From: Clostridia bacterium
GTDB taxonomy: Bacteria > Bacillota > Clostridia > Oscillospirales > CAG-272
NCBI GenBank assembly: GCA_017520365.1
Contig: JAFXFQ010000064.1
Span: 1-12,802 of the forward strand
Direction: 5' to 3'
DNA: 12,802 bases
The position numbers and the translations under genes are program-made. This document shows positions 5,897 to 12,802 of this stretch, piece after piece. Positions within the stretch are counted from its first letter, which is position 1; each line of letters opens with the position of its first letter. The notes beneath the pieces were generated by a model, which was given only the letters and a program-made list of their open reading frames with translations, made no database searches and was not told the origin of the DNA.

Positions 5897-8815
5897 ATGA
5901 GCGATAATAAGAATAAGAAGTCTCCGTCGGCTCAGGATCTTCTGACAAGGCTGAAGAAAAAGCCTGAAGATAAGCCCGCGGCAGAGAAGAAAAGCTCTAC
6001 GTATAAGGACTTTTTGGAAAAAAGAAATAAAAATAAAGAGGCAGATACTATCGGCGCTGTGACTGCAGACGTAAAGGATGCAGGCTCCGTTTATGATGAG
6101 GTCTATGCGGCTCCCGAGGAGCACGATGCTCCCGAAGTGTCTCTCGATGCGGCAGCGGCTGCGTTTTTTGATGAAAGCGTTCCCTCTTCTCCCGCTTTTG
6201 ATGAGGTGCAGAGCTTCGGCGAGTTTCTTGATCCCGATGCTCTCGTTTATCCTGAAATAACAGAGGAATTGGCGTTTGCAGACGAGATCCCTGAAGCCTT
6301 TGAGGCTTCCCTGATTGATAACGCCGAAGCGCCTGAGGTAAATGTTCCCGAGGTAGTAAGCTTTGAAGAGCTTTTCCCCGAGACCGAGGCAGACCTGTCT
6401 GAGTATCTTCCTGAGATTGAAAATGAAGAGCAGCTTGCTGAAGCGGTTTTCAGAGAAAGTATCGCAATTCCCGAGATAGCAGACGGGGCCGATCTTTATG
6501 AGGATCCTTCGATCAATGGCGAGATGGCAGTTCCTGAAATTGCCGAGGGTGCTGAGCTCTATGAGCAGGCAGGCTTTGAGGATATGGTCGATGAATACGG
6601 TGAGTACCTGTCAGATGATGAGGCTCCCTTTGTCGGTACCTCTCCTGAGGAGCTTGCGGCATATGCCGACGCGGCGGGAGTATCAATGGCAGAGGAATTT
6701 GCCGAGCCTGATGAGGTCAGCTCATACGTGGGTACCTACAGCGAAATGCCCGTTATTCCTATGGATGGCGAGTATTATGAGGACGTTATTCCCGATGACG
6801 ACTTCTTTGATAACGATCCTATCGAGGAGTATACCGAAGAGGAGTATGTAGAGGAGGAGTATGTCGAAGAGGAGTACAGCGAGGAAAAAGATTTCGAAAA
6901 CCTCGTTCAGGAGGTTACAGGCGGTGCTCCCGTAGATGAGCTTGATGAAAACGATATCAGCCTTATGGTCGCCCTCGGTATGGAAGACGAGCTTTCCAGA
7001 ACCATTGGTGAGGAGACGGCAACTCAGCTTACCGATGATTATTTGGCAGATCAGGAGGAATGGGTAGACAGAACAAATCGTTTCGGTGCAGATGAATATT
7101 CCGACTTTTCTCAGAATGAGGAGATCATGAGTACCTACAGGAAGCGTACCCATGCGTCACTTCTCAAAATGCTCCTTGCACTTCTCGTTTCAGGTATTCT
7201 CCTGTTCTTTGAAAACGTTGCAGTAATGGGACTTGAATTTGAAGGTGCGCTCTCTGCCTCCGTTTATCCCGTCGTACATATAATGGTAGACCTTCAGATA
7301 TTCCTTGTTCTCGTGTTCTTCATGGGAAAAACTGTTCTGAAGGGACTCAAGGATATTATAAGCTTCAAAAACAGCATCGAGAGCCTTCCCGCTCTGCTTA
7401 CCGTAGCGGCTATCGCCAATTCCATTGCAGCAGCCTTTATGGTAAATGATAAGGTAGAGCCCAGAATGTTCAACTTCGGAGCTGCCTTCTGCCTCTTTTT
7501 GGCGGCAGTCAGTGAGTATATGAGCATTCGTCGAGAAATGTTCAGCTTCAGCATCGTTTCCTCCGATAAACCCAAATATGTCATGCGCCGTCTCTCCCAG
7601 AGAGATTCCGTTCTGGAGACTGAGGCAGTTGCAGCTATCGATGCGCAGATGGCAGATGACGGAGATATCATCAAGATCCAGAAGACCGACTTTGTAGATG
7701 GATATTTCTGGAGAACAGGTGAAAAAGGCACCTGCGCAAGGGGAGTTGTGGGTCTTGCAATGGTAATATCCCTTGTTCTTGCTGTGGCAGTAAGCATCTA
7801 TGCATTCGTCAAGCACGAGGCTTATCCCATAAACCTCGGATTCTTCACCCTTTGCGTGTCACTCCCCATCACAATGGTGATCTCAGGCTTCTATCCCTTC
7901 TACAGAGCAAACCGTAAGGCCTTTGATAACGAAAGCACCATCATCGGCGAGGGAAGCGTTGAAGAGTACTCCGGTGTTGGCGTAATTTCCTTTGATGACG
8001 TAAACGTTTTCCCATCATATGCGGTAAAGGTAAGAAATGTAAGGCTCTTCAATAACAGCCGTATCGATAAGGTGCTCTATTATGCGGCAAGCGTGTTCTC
8101 CGAAACAGGCGGTCCCCTTGCAGACGTGTTCGAAGTGGCAACAATGGAAACAGGCCACTCCGATAACGTAACGATCCTTGAGACCGGCAGCGGCTATATC
8201 GAGGCTGACGTAAACGGTAAGAGTATTATGTTCGGTAAAGCACAGGCTCTTGCAAAGCACGGAATCCTCATTCCTGATGACGTGGTTTCCGAGAATGTGG
8301 ATATCCCCGCAGATTGCTCCGTAATGTATATGATATATCAGCGTAAGCTGGTTGCAAAAATGATAGTGAACTATGTTCTCGATCCTGATTTTGAGTATGT
8401 TCTCAAACAACTCACAGGAAGCGGAATGTGCGTTTGTGTCAAGACCTTTGACCCCAATATTGATGAGGAAATGATCCTTCGTCAGCTTCCTCAGAACAAT
8501 TATGCTATGAGGGTCATCAAATATAAGAACACTGAGGAGATAACAAAGTATTCCCAGAGAGCCGAGGGCGGCGTTGTATCCAGAGGTGATACAAAGACCA
8601 TCCTCCAGACTGTTGCCACCTGTGATAAGATCCTGTCCGCGCAGAAGGTGGGCTTTGCTATCGGTATCATCTCTGCCATCCTTAATGCAGTGCTCGTAGT
8701 AACCATCCTTATGTCAGGTCAGTATAAGGATATGCTCTTTAGCCTCTATGCGGGCCTCCTTCAGATATTCTGGATGATACCCGTCTGGATAACCACAAAG
8801 CTGATCGTAAGATAA
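5897..8815 (+). CDS. Degenerate P1B-type (heavy-metal) P-type ATPase-like membrane protein with a long acidic N-terminal region
   Basis: The 972-residue protein is not recognised as a named family. Residues 1-50 are basic. Residues 51-410 are extremely acidic and probably disordered, with internal repeats. From 420 on the layout is that of a P1B ATPase: four membrane helices (about 421-440, 455-477, 495-514, 525-541), an actuator-like segment (about 575-612: GDIIKI, VDG, then TGE at 607-609), two helices (615-637, 646-668, with LPIT where CPC is expected), a large cytoplasmic region (670-915), and two final helices (917-939, 944-971). The cytoplasmic region has VISFDDVNV (696-704) where VVFDKTGT should be. 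It also has a nucleotide-domain-like GSGYIEADVNGKSIMFGK (764-781) and KTFDPN (849-854) near the TGD position. No GDGxND motif is found. Catalysis and metal transport are therefore unlikely. The start is supported by AAGGAAAGGG at 5876-5885, 11 nt upstream. The homology is an alignment by eye. Confidence 0.65.
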   Translation: MSDNKNKKSPSAQDLLTRLKKKPEDKPAAEKKSSTYKDFLEKRNKNKEADTIGAVTADVKDAGSVYDEVYAAPEEHDAPEVSLDAAAAAFFDESVPSSPAFDEVQSFGEFLDPDALVYPEITEELAFADEIPEAFEASLIDNAEAPEVNVPEVVSFEELFPETEADLSEYLPEIENEEQLAEAVFRESIAIPEIADGADLYEDPSINGEMAVPEIAEGAELYEQAGFEDMVDEYGEYLSDDEAPFVGTSPEELAAYADAAGVSMAEEFAEPDEVSSYVGTYSEMPVIPMDGEYYEDVIPDDDFFDNDPIEEYTEEEYVEEEYVEEEYSEEKDFENLVQEVTGGAPVDELDENDISLMVALGMEDELSRTIGEETATQLTDDYLADQEEWVDRTNRFGADEYSDFSQNEEIMSTYRKRTHASLLKMLLALLVSGILLFFENVAVMGLEFEGALSASVYPVVHIMVDLQIFLVLVFFMGKTVLKGLKDIISFKNSIESLPALLTVAAIANSIAAAFMVNDKVEPRMFNFGAAFCLFLAAVSEYMSIRREMFSFSIVSSDKPKYVMRRLSQRDSVLETEAVAAIDAQMADDGDIIKIQKTDFVDGYFWRTGEKGTCARGVVGLAMVISLVLAVAVSIYAFVKHEAYPINLGFFTLCVSLPITMVISGFYPFYRANRKAFDNESTIIGEGSVEEYSGVGVISFDDVNVFPSYAVKVRNVRLFNNSRIDKVLYYAASVFSETGGPLADVFEVATMETGHSDNVTILETGSGYIEADVNGKSIMFGKAQALAKHGILIPDDVVSENVDIPADCSVMYMIYQRKLVAKMIVNYVLDPDFEYVLKQLTGSGMCVCVKTFDPNIDEEMILRQLPQNNYAMRVIKYKNTEEITKYSQRAEGGVVSRGDTKTILQTVATCDKILSAQKVGFAIGIISAILNAVLVVTILMSGQYKDMLFSLYAGLLQIFWMIPVWITTKLIVR
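6824..6886 (+). repeat. In-frame 15-bp repeats encoding EEYxE units
   Basis: Inside the acidic region of the preceding protein, residues 310-330 consist of four near-identical five-residue units (EEYTE, EEYVE, EEYVE, EEYSE). The DNA repeats with a 15-bp period but varied codons, so selection at the protein level is likelier than recent slippage. A second, older-looking repeat is [IV]PEIA[DE]GA[DE]LYE at residues 191-202 and 212-223 (6467-6502 and 6530-6565). Confidence 0.8.
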
Positions 8816-8824
8816 TTGAAAGGA

Positions 8825-8848
8825 AAGGGCGGAGGATTCTCCGCCCTT
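8825..8848 (+). promoter_or_regulatory. Intercistronic hairpin covering the ribosome-binding region of the radical SAM gene
   Basis: A perfect 10-bp stem AAGGGCGGAG/CTCCGCCCTT (8825-8834 and 8839-8848) with loop GATT starts 9 bases after the upstream stop codon. It ends 10 nt before the ATG at 8859. The GGAGG at 8831-8835 lies in the stem and loop edge and would be hidden when folded. AAAGGA (8819-8824) sits just before the stem, so folding would bring it to about 10 nt effective spacing from the ATG. There is no T-run, so termination is unlikely to be efficient. It may set translation or act as a processing or attenuation site. Confidence 0.65.
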
Positions 8849-8858
8849 GATTATAGTA

Positions 8859-11489
8859 ATGAGAGAAGATATAAAAAGCTTTATCACCAAAGTGCAGAAG
8901 CCGGGCCGTTATACAGGCGGCGAGCCGGGAAGTGTCTATAAGAATAAGGATGAAGTAGACCTTCGCGTTGCCTTCTGCTTCCCCGATACCTATGAGATAG
9001 GTATGTCAAATTTGGGCATGAAGATACTCACCGGTGTGCTGAATGAAATGGACAATGTTTGGTGCGAAAGAGTCTTTGCGCCCTGGGTGGATATGGAAAA
9101 GGAAATGAGAGAGCATAACGTGCCTCTCTTTGCCCATGAATCCGGCGATAACGTAAAGGATTTCCATATCGCTGCCTTCACTCTCCAGTATGAGTTGTGC
9201 TATACCACTGCCCTTAATATGATGAGCCTCGCAGGCATTCCGCTGCGGAGTGAGGAAAGAGGTGAGGAGTACCCCGTTATCCTCGCAGGCGGTCCCTGTG
9301 CATATAACCCCGAGCCTATGGCAGACTTTGTAGATATATTCTCTATCGGAGAGGGCGAGGAAGCGCTCCCCGAGCTGTGCCGCCTCTATATAGATATGAA
9401 GAAAAAGGGCACATATACAAAGGAGGGCTTCCTCAGAGAGGCATCCCACCTGGAGGGCTTCTACGTGCCTTCTCTTTACAGCGTGTCCTATAATGATGAC
9501 GGTACCATAAAAGCCATAGACCCCAAATTTGAGGATGTCCCCAAAACAGTAAAGAAAAGGATCGTCAGAAACGTTAACGATGCGTACGTCCCTCTGAAGC
9601 CCGTTCTTCCGGTTATAGAGACCGTGCATGACAGAATAGTCCTTGAGGTGTTCCGAGGATGTATCCGCGGATGCCGCTTTTGTCAGGCAGGCTTTGTGAC
9701 CCGTCCTGTCAGAGAAAAATCTCCCGACGTTCTTGCAGAGCAGGCGAGAATTATCGCAGATAATTCCGGTTATGATGAAATATCCATGTGCTGTCTTTCC
9801 ATTTCCGATTATTCCAAGGTTAATACTTTTACGGATAAGCTCCTGGAGTGGACAGATGATGAGAGAATCAATCTCTCCTTGCCGTCCCTCAGAGCCGATA
9901 GCTTCACAAAGGAGCTTATGGCGAAAATATCAACGGTGCGATCAAGCACTCTGACCTTTGCACCTGAGGCGGGCAGCCAAAGGCTTCGAGACGTTATCAA
10001 TAAAAATGTAACGGAGGAAGATATCCTCCGTGCCGCCGGAGTCGCATTCTCGGCGGGTAAAAATCAGGTAAAGCTTTACTTTATGAACGGTCTCCCTTAT
10101 GAGACGGATGAGGATATCGTTGGCATCGGTAAGCTGGCGAAAAACGTCATCGAGGAGTATTACAGAACACCCGGTGCAAATAAAAAGCGCCAGCCTCAGG
10201 CGACCCTCAGCGTGGCTTGCTTTATACCCAAACCCTTCACCCCCTTCCAGTGGGAGCGCCAGAATACGGCAGAGGAGCTTCAGGAAAAGCAGAAGACGCT
10301 TCTTTCCTCCATTACCGACAGAAAGATCAAATGTAATTACCACGATGCCAAGGTGTCTCGCCTTGAAGCGGTGTTTGCAAGGGGAAACAGAAAACTTGGT
10401 AAGGCTCTGGAAGAGGCTGTTAAGCGTGGCATGACCTTTGATGCGTGGGAGGAAATTTTCGATTACGATAAGTGGATGGACGTTTTTGAGGCCACAGGCG
10501 TAGACCCCGCATTCTTTGCAAACCGTGAAATGGCAGACGAGGAGGTTTTGCCTTGGGATATGATCGATTGCGGCGTTTCCAAAGCGTTCCTTATCCGCGA
10601 GCGCCATAAGGCGCGCGAGGCGGCAACAACTCCCTCCTGTAAGGAAAAATACTCGGCCTGCGGAGCAAATTGCCTTGCATCTCCCGAAGAGTGCCGCTGG
10701 TGCCCCGGACATATCGAGGAAGAGGCGGAGTATCTCGGCCAGAATGTAAAGCTCAGCGAGATAAAGGTCCCTGAGGATGATGGAAAAAGAGATGGCAGAG
10801 GAGCGGGTGCTGCAAAGAACCCATCCAAAAAGCCGGTTAAGGCCGTGAAGTTCAGATTCCGTGAATCCGGAGCCCTTACGTATGTCTCTCATCTCGATAT
10901 CAACCGTGCTGTTATGAGAGGCCTTGTAAAATCAAAGCTTCCCCTCTATTATACCGAGGGCTTCAATCCTATCCCCAAGCTCACCTTTGCTTCACCTCTT
11001 TCCGTTGGATGCGGCGGAGAAAACGAGCTTGCAAGGATCAAGCTTATGGAGGATGTCCCCGATAGCGTTGTTTTTGAAAGGCTGAAGAATGCAATGCCCG
11101 ATGGTATCGAGATCCTTGAGGTATATACATCTGATTCTCACTTTAAGGAGATCGCTTGGGCGGAGAATGAGATAACATTTAAATGCAGAGCTTGCGAAAA
11201 TGCGGAAAATGAGCTTGAAAAGGCATTCACCGCTCCCGTTGCCATTCTCAAAAAGACCAAATCCAGCGAAAAAGAGGTGGATATTTCACCATTCTTCAAG
11301 GACTTGACCTTTGAGAGAACAGAGGACGGTATGAAGATCCGAGTGTTCACCTGTGCAGATAATACCAATTATCTCAACCCCGAATACATTGCGAAGGTGG
11401 CTCTCCGTGTCCTCGATGAGGGCGATAGCGGCTACCATACAATAATGCGTAAGCAGTTCTATAAGGCAAACGGCGAAGTTTTCAGATAA
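8859..11489 (+). CDS. B12-binding-type radical SAM protein fused to a DUF2344 (TIGR03936) domain
   Basis: This is the uncharacterised fused radical SAM family (TIGR03960-type N-terminus, TIGR03936/DUF2344 C-terminus). The radical SAM cluster is C268, C272, C275 in VFRGCIRGCRFCQAGF; a 4Fe-4S centre there would cleave SAM to a 5'-deoxyadenosyl radical. The N-terminal part (about 30-180) is a cobalamin-binding-like Rossmann region (PDTYEIGMSNLG, ILAGGPCAYNPEP, SIGEGEEALPEL) without an obvious DxHxxG motif, so B12 use is uncertain. A second Cys cluster (C594, C601, C605, C612, C615) precedes the linker and could hold another metal. The DUF2344 domain covers about 660-866 (VKFRFRESGALTYVSHLD, YTEGFNPIPKLTFASPLSVG). 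Substrate is unknown; an RNA or ribosome-related target is often suspected from gene neighbourhoods. The full length of 876 residues is normal for the fusion. The ATG at 8859 is preferred to an in-frame TTG at 8847, which lies in the hairpin. It is the last gene of the rlmB operon. Confidence 0.88.
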   Translation: MREDIKSFITKVQKPGRYTGGEPGSVYKNKDEVDLRVAFCFPDTYEIGMSNLGMKILTGVLNEMDNVWCERVFAPWVDMEKEMREHNVPLFAHESGDNVKDFHIAAFTLQYELCYTTALNMMSLAGIPLRSEERGEEYPVILAGGPCAYNPEPMADFVDIFSIGEGEEALPELCRLYIDMKKKGTYTKEGFLREASHLEGFYVPSLYSVSYNDDGTIKAIDPKFEDVPKTVKKRIVRNVNDAYVPLKPVLPVIETVHDRIVLEVFRGCIRGCRFCQAGFVTRPVREKSPDVLAEQARIIADNSGYDEISMCCLSISDYSKVNTFTDKLLEWTDDERINLSLPSLRADSFTKELMAKISTVRSSTLTFAPEAGSQRLRDVINKNVTEEDILRAAGVAFSAGKNQVKLYFMNGLPYETDEDIVGIGKLAKNVIEEYYRTPGANKKRQPQATLSVACFIPKPFTPFQWERQNTAEELQEKQKTLLSSITDRKIKCNYHDAKVSRLEAVFARGNRKLGKALEEAVKRGMTFDAWEEIFDYDKWMDVFEATGVDPAFFANREMADEEVLPWDMIDCGVSKAFLIRERHKAREAATTPSCKEKYSACGANCLASPEECRWCPGHIEEEAEYLGQNVKLSEIKVPEDDGKRDGRGAGAAKNPSKKPVKAVKFRFRESGALTYVSHLDINRAVMRGLVKSKLPLYYTEGFNPIPKLTFASPLSVGCGGENELARIKLMEDVPDSVVFERLKNAMPDGIEILEVYTSDSHFKEIAWAENEITFKCRACENAENELEKAFTAPVAILKKTKSSEKEVDISPFFKDLTFERTEDGMKIRVFTCADNTNYLNPEYIAKVALRVLDEGDSGYHTIMRKQFYKANGEVFR

Positions 11490-11535
11490 TCAAAAGATGC
11501 GGCTCAGCGAGAAGGATTCTGTCTCCCTGAGCCGC
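11490..11535 (-). terminator. Terminator-like hairpin inside the 3' end of the DUF4363 gene
   Basis: Arms 11499-11507 and 11527-11535 (GCGGCTCAG/CTGAGCCGC) form nine perfect pairs. After one mismatch, GAGA/TCTC (11509-11512 and 11522-11525) extends the stem by four. On the minus strand the stem is followed by ATCTTTTGA, whose last three bases are the DUF4363 stop codon. The hairpin would end the minus-strand operon. On the plus strand no T-run follows, so it would be weak for the radical SAM gene. Confidence 0.65.
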
Positions 11536-11849
11536 TCTGCTATGCAGAGAAGCTTTTGCCTTGCAGAAAGATATCCCTCCTTGTTGCCGCTTCTGCAGTG
11601 AAGCCTTAAAAGCTCTAAGGTGTAGTCGATCTCGTCTACATTTTCGCGGTGAACGGTAAGAGCGATCCAAGCCTTTGAGCTCTCCCATTCCTCCGAAAAT
11701 GCAGTGGTGTCGGCTTCGCTGCATTCTAAAGGCAGCCTTTCCAGTGACCTAATGAGTCCGTCCGTTTTTTTTATAATGTAAAACGTGTTCACGCAAACAG
11801 CAGTGATGAGCAGTGCGAGGGTGATGAGTCCGGCTAAAAATGATTTCAT
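11490..11849 (-). CDS. DUF4363 family protein, single N-terminal membrane anchor
   Basis: A 119-residue protein of the DUF4363 family, found in spore-forming Clostridia and some Bacilli and of unknown function. Residues 4-25 form one hydrophobic helix (signal anchor). The rest is a helical hairpin-like domain probably outside the cytoplasm, with the family pattern W-x3-K-x-W-I-A-L-T-V-H-R (about 55-68) and a VDEID segment after it. The start codon overlaps the stop of the upstream DUF421 gene by four bases (ATGA, 11846-11849), which indicates translational coupling and a shared job. The last dozen codons double as a terminator hairpin. The stop codon directly abuts the stop of the convergent radical SAM gene (11489/11490). 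Confidence 0.85.
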   Translation of the reverse strand: MKSFLAGLITLALLITAVCVNTFYIIKKTDGLIRSLERLPLECSEADTTAFSEEWESSKAWIALTVHRENVDEIDYTLELLRLHCRSGNKEGYLSARQKLLCIAERLRETESFSLSRIF

Positions 11850-12520
11850 TGCTCTTCCTTATATATAATAGTGGTCTCTCCGCAGTCATTGACAGAGAAT
11901 AAAAGAACGTCCCTGGGGCTTTTTTGTAGCTTTCTCAGCTCGTCCTTCAGATGCCCCTCGGTCCATCCCGCGTTTTCCAAATTGCGGGCGATTATGTTCC
12001 TGTCAATAATGAGCGAGTGAGATATCCCCGGTTCACATATATCGATCCCCGAGCATTCTGCGCTCGGGGGCTTTTTTTCTGCCTTTTCGAAAACGGATAG
12101 CTTACCGTTTTCCTCAAGAATTGCATATTCGACATTGTTGATGTCCGCAATGCCTTGCTGCCGAAGGGAGCTGATCAGCTCGCTTATGCACATCCGCTGC
12201 CTTGCCAGCTCCTTTTGATCGAGAATACCTTTCCTTATTATAAGGCTTGGTCTCCCGCCGAGGAGGATCTTCAGCTTGGGTGCGTGAAGTATAATAAAGG
12301 AAAGGATCACCTCCACGGAAAGAAGGAGAAGTATTGGTATAATAGCGTAGGAGAAGGGGATGTCAGTTTCGTATATGGGAGTGGCGGCAAAATCAGAAAG
12401 CATTATCGTTACTATAAGCTCTGAAAGCTGAAGCTCGCCTACCTGGCGCTTGCCCATCAGCCTCATGGATATGATAAGAATGAAATAAATAAGTAGCGTT
12501 CGAATGAAAACCGTAACCAT
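11846..12520 (-). CDS. DUF421 (YetF/YcaP family) membrane protein
   Basis: A 224-residue protein of the DUF421 family. Three N-terminal membrane helices lie at about 3-20, 33-48 and 57-79, with the family signature MGKRQVGELQLSEL (22-35) between the first two. A cytoplasmic alpha/beta domain follows, with GRPSLIIRKGIL (89-100) and ISELISSLRQQGI (112-124). Bacillus YetF relatives sit in the spore inner membrane, and a DUF421-containing protein of the spoVA-2mob element raises spore heat resistance. A spore-membrane role here is inference. The ATG at 12520 is preferred over the longer open frame starting at 12655 because TTGGAGAGG lies 6 nt upstream and the protein then begins, as family members do, right at the first membrane helix. 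The gene is coupled to DUF4363 by a 4-bp overlap. Confidence 0.88.
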   Translation of the reverse strand: MVTVFIRTLLIYFILIISMRLMGKRQVGELQLSELIVTIMLSDFAATPIYETDIPFSYAIIPILLLLSVEVILSFIILHAPKLKILLGGRPSLIIRKGILDQKELARQRMCISELISSLRQQGIADINNVEYAILEENGKLSVFEKAEKKPPSAECSGIDICEPGISHSLIIDRNIIARNLENAGWTEGHLKDELRKLQKSPRDVLLFSVNDCGETTIIYKEEQ

Positions 12521-12569
12521 GTATTGCCTCTCCAAGTATAGTTTCTTGTATTGTTCCCGAAGGAATGGA

Positions 12570-12597
12570 TGTATATACCTAAAAGGGTTTTGTGCAA
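12570..12597 (-). promoter_or_regulatory. Candidate promoter for the DUF421-DUF4363 operon
   Basis: On the minus strand TTGCAC (12597-12592) and TATACA (12575-12570) are 16 bp apart, a modest sigma-A match. The start would fall near 12563, giving a leader of about 43 nt. A forespore sigma-G promoter would suit the family, but no good match was found. Confidence 0.4.
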
Positions 12598-12653
12598 AAT
12601 AAACATACGCGCCTGTACTGAATTGTGTTATGTTAACATATGCATAGAATGAC

Positions 12654-12712
12654 AAAAAAACCGAAAAAAGTTAAAAAAAGGAGTTGACAAAGGGGGAACG
12701 ATAGTGTATACT
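12654..12712 (+). promoter_or_regulatory. Strong sigma-A promoter with phased A-tract UP-like element
   Basis: The -35 TTGACA (12684-12689) is perfect, the spacing is exactly 17 bp and the -10 is TATACT (12707-12712). Immediately upstream are three A-tracts (12654-12660, 12664-12669, 12673-12679) centred about 9.5 bp apart, as in UP elements and curved DNA of rRNA promoters. The start would be near 12719. The gene it drives lies beyond the window. Confidence 0.8.
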
Positions 12713-12765
12713 AAGCAAGCCGATGAGGTGAGAGCCAAGGCGGGCCGCAGGAAACCGAAGGTCAT

Positions 12766-12802
12766 AAAAAACTTTAAAAAACTTCAAAAAAAGTTTGAAA
12801 AA
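12766..12802 (+). promoter_or_regulatory. Second set of phased A-tracts, possible UP element of a tandem promoter
   Basis: Four A-tracts (12766-12771, 12776-12781, 12786-12792, 12798-12802) are centred about 10-11 bp apart, close to one helical turn. They mirror the A-tracts before the promoter at 12684-12712, so a second promoter just beyond the edge is likely. Confidence 0.45.

Larger units (their letters stand above)
12521..12802. other. Intergenic region at the right edge with divergent promoters
   Basis: There is no credible coding frame. From left to right it holds the DUF421 ribosome binding site, a candidate minus-strand promoter, three phased A-tracts, a strong plus-strand promoter, a GC-richer leader (about 12719-12765) and four more phased A-tracts up to the edge. 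I could not match the leader to a known riboswitch or RNA family. Confidence 0.6.

Noticed and set aside
6722..7816. Several minus-strand open frames antisense to the acidic and first membrane parts of the ATPase-like gene
   Set aside because: They overlap each other, lack ribosome binding sites, and arise from repetitive GAG/GAA codons read in reverse.
9942..10892. A 316-codon minus-strand open frame antisense to the radical SAM gene
   Set aside because: The plus-strand protein has diagnostic motifs throughout this stretch; the antisense translation resembles nothing and lacks context.
12521..12655. A 45-codon N-terminal extension of the DUF421 protein
   Set aside because: It contains the candidate promoter, lacks family similarity, and the start at 12520 has TTGGAGAGG at proper spacing.
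12719..12765. The GC-richer leader after the right-edge promoter as a riboswitch
   Set aside because: I compared it by eye with remembered c-di-GMP and lysine riboswitch patterns and saw no convincing match; the window ends before any downstream gene.

Overview
The window looks like a chromosomal segment of an anaerobic, spore-forming Firmicute, most likely class Clostridia and near the Oscillospiraceae/Ruminococcus group. This is inferred from gene content (a spore germination protease, a SigH-like sigma factor, DUF4364, DUF421/DUF4363 and the fused radical SAM protein), strong GGAGG-type ribosome binding sites and clear TTGACA/TATAAT promoters. No mobile element, phage gene, CRISPR array, tRNA or rRNA gene is visible. 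The species cannot be named from the sequence alone.

Layout. Bases 1-631 (minus) hold the N-terminal 210 codons of Gpr, the protease that degrades small acid-soluble spore proteins. A divergent 312-base spacer leads to a lipoprotein ABC-transporter solute-binding protein (944-2725) with its own promoter and terminator, then a DUF4364 protein (2832-3473), also with a terminator. A SigH-like sigma factor (3765-4322) follows, behind a promoter with two Spo0A-box-like sites and an inverted repeat. It is probably co-transcribed with a small double zinc-ribbon protein (4446-4721). After a strong terminator, an extended -10 promoter drives what looks like a three-gene operon: RlmB 23S rRNA methyltransferase (4995-5846), a 972-residue membrane protein (5897-8815), and a B12-binding-type radical SAM protein fused to DUF2344 (8859-11489). 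Convergent to it, and touching it end to end, is a minus-strand pair, DUF421 membrane protein then DUF4363 protein (12520 down to 11490). The right edge has a strong plus-strand promoter flanked by helically phased A-tracts, which resembles the tandem promoter region of an rRNA or other highly expressed stable-RNA operon lying just outside the window.

How the genes relate. Gpr, the possible Spo0A-controlled sigma factor and perhaps DUF421 (relatives of which sit in the spore inner membrane) point to sporulation. RlmB acts on the ribosome. The radical SAM/DUF2344 fusion is uncharacterised.

The most interesting item is the 972-residue protein. Its C-terminal half has the eight-helix layout and recognisable domain order of a heavy-metal (P1B) P-type ATPase. 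However, the phosphorylation motif DKTGT, the GDGxND hinge motif and the CPC metal site are all lost, and about 410 highly acidic, repeat-containing residues have been added in front. I read it as a P-type ATPase pseudoenzyme with a new, unknown role, carried in an operon with an rRNA modification enzyme and a radical SAM protein.
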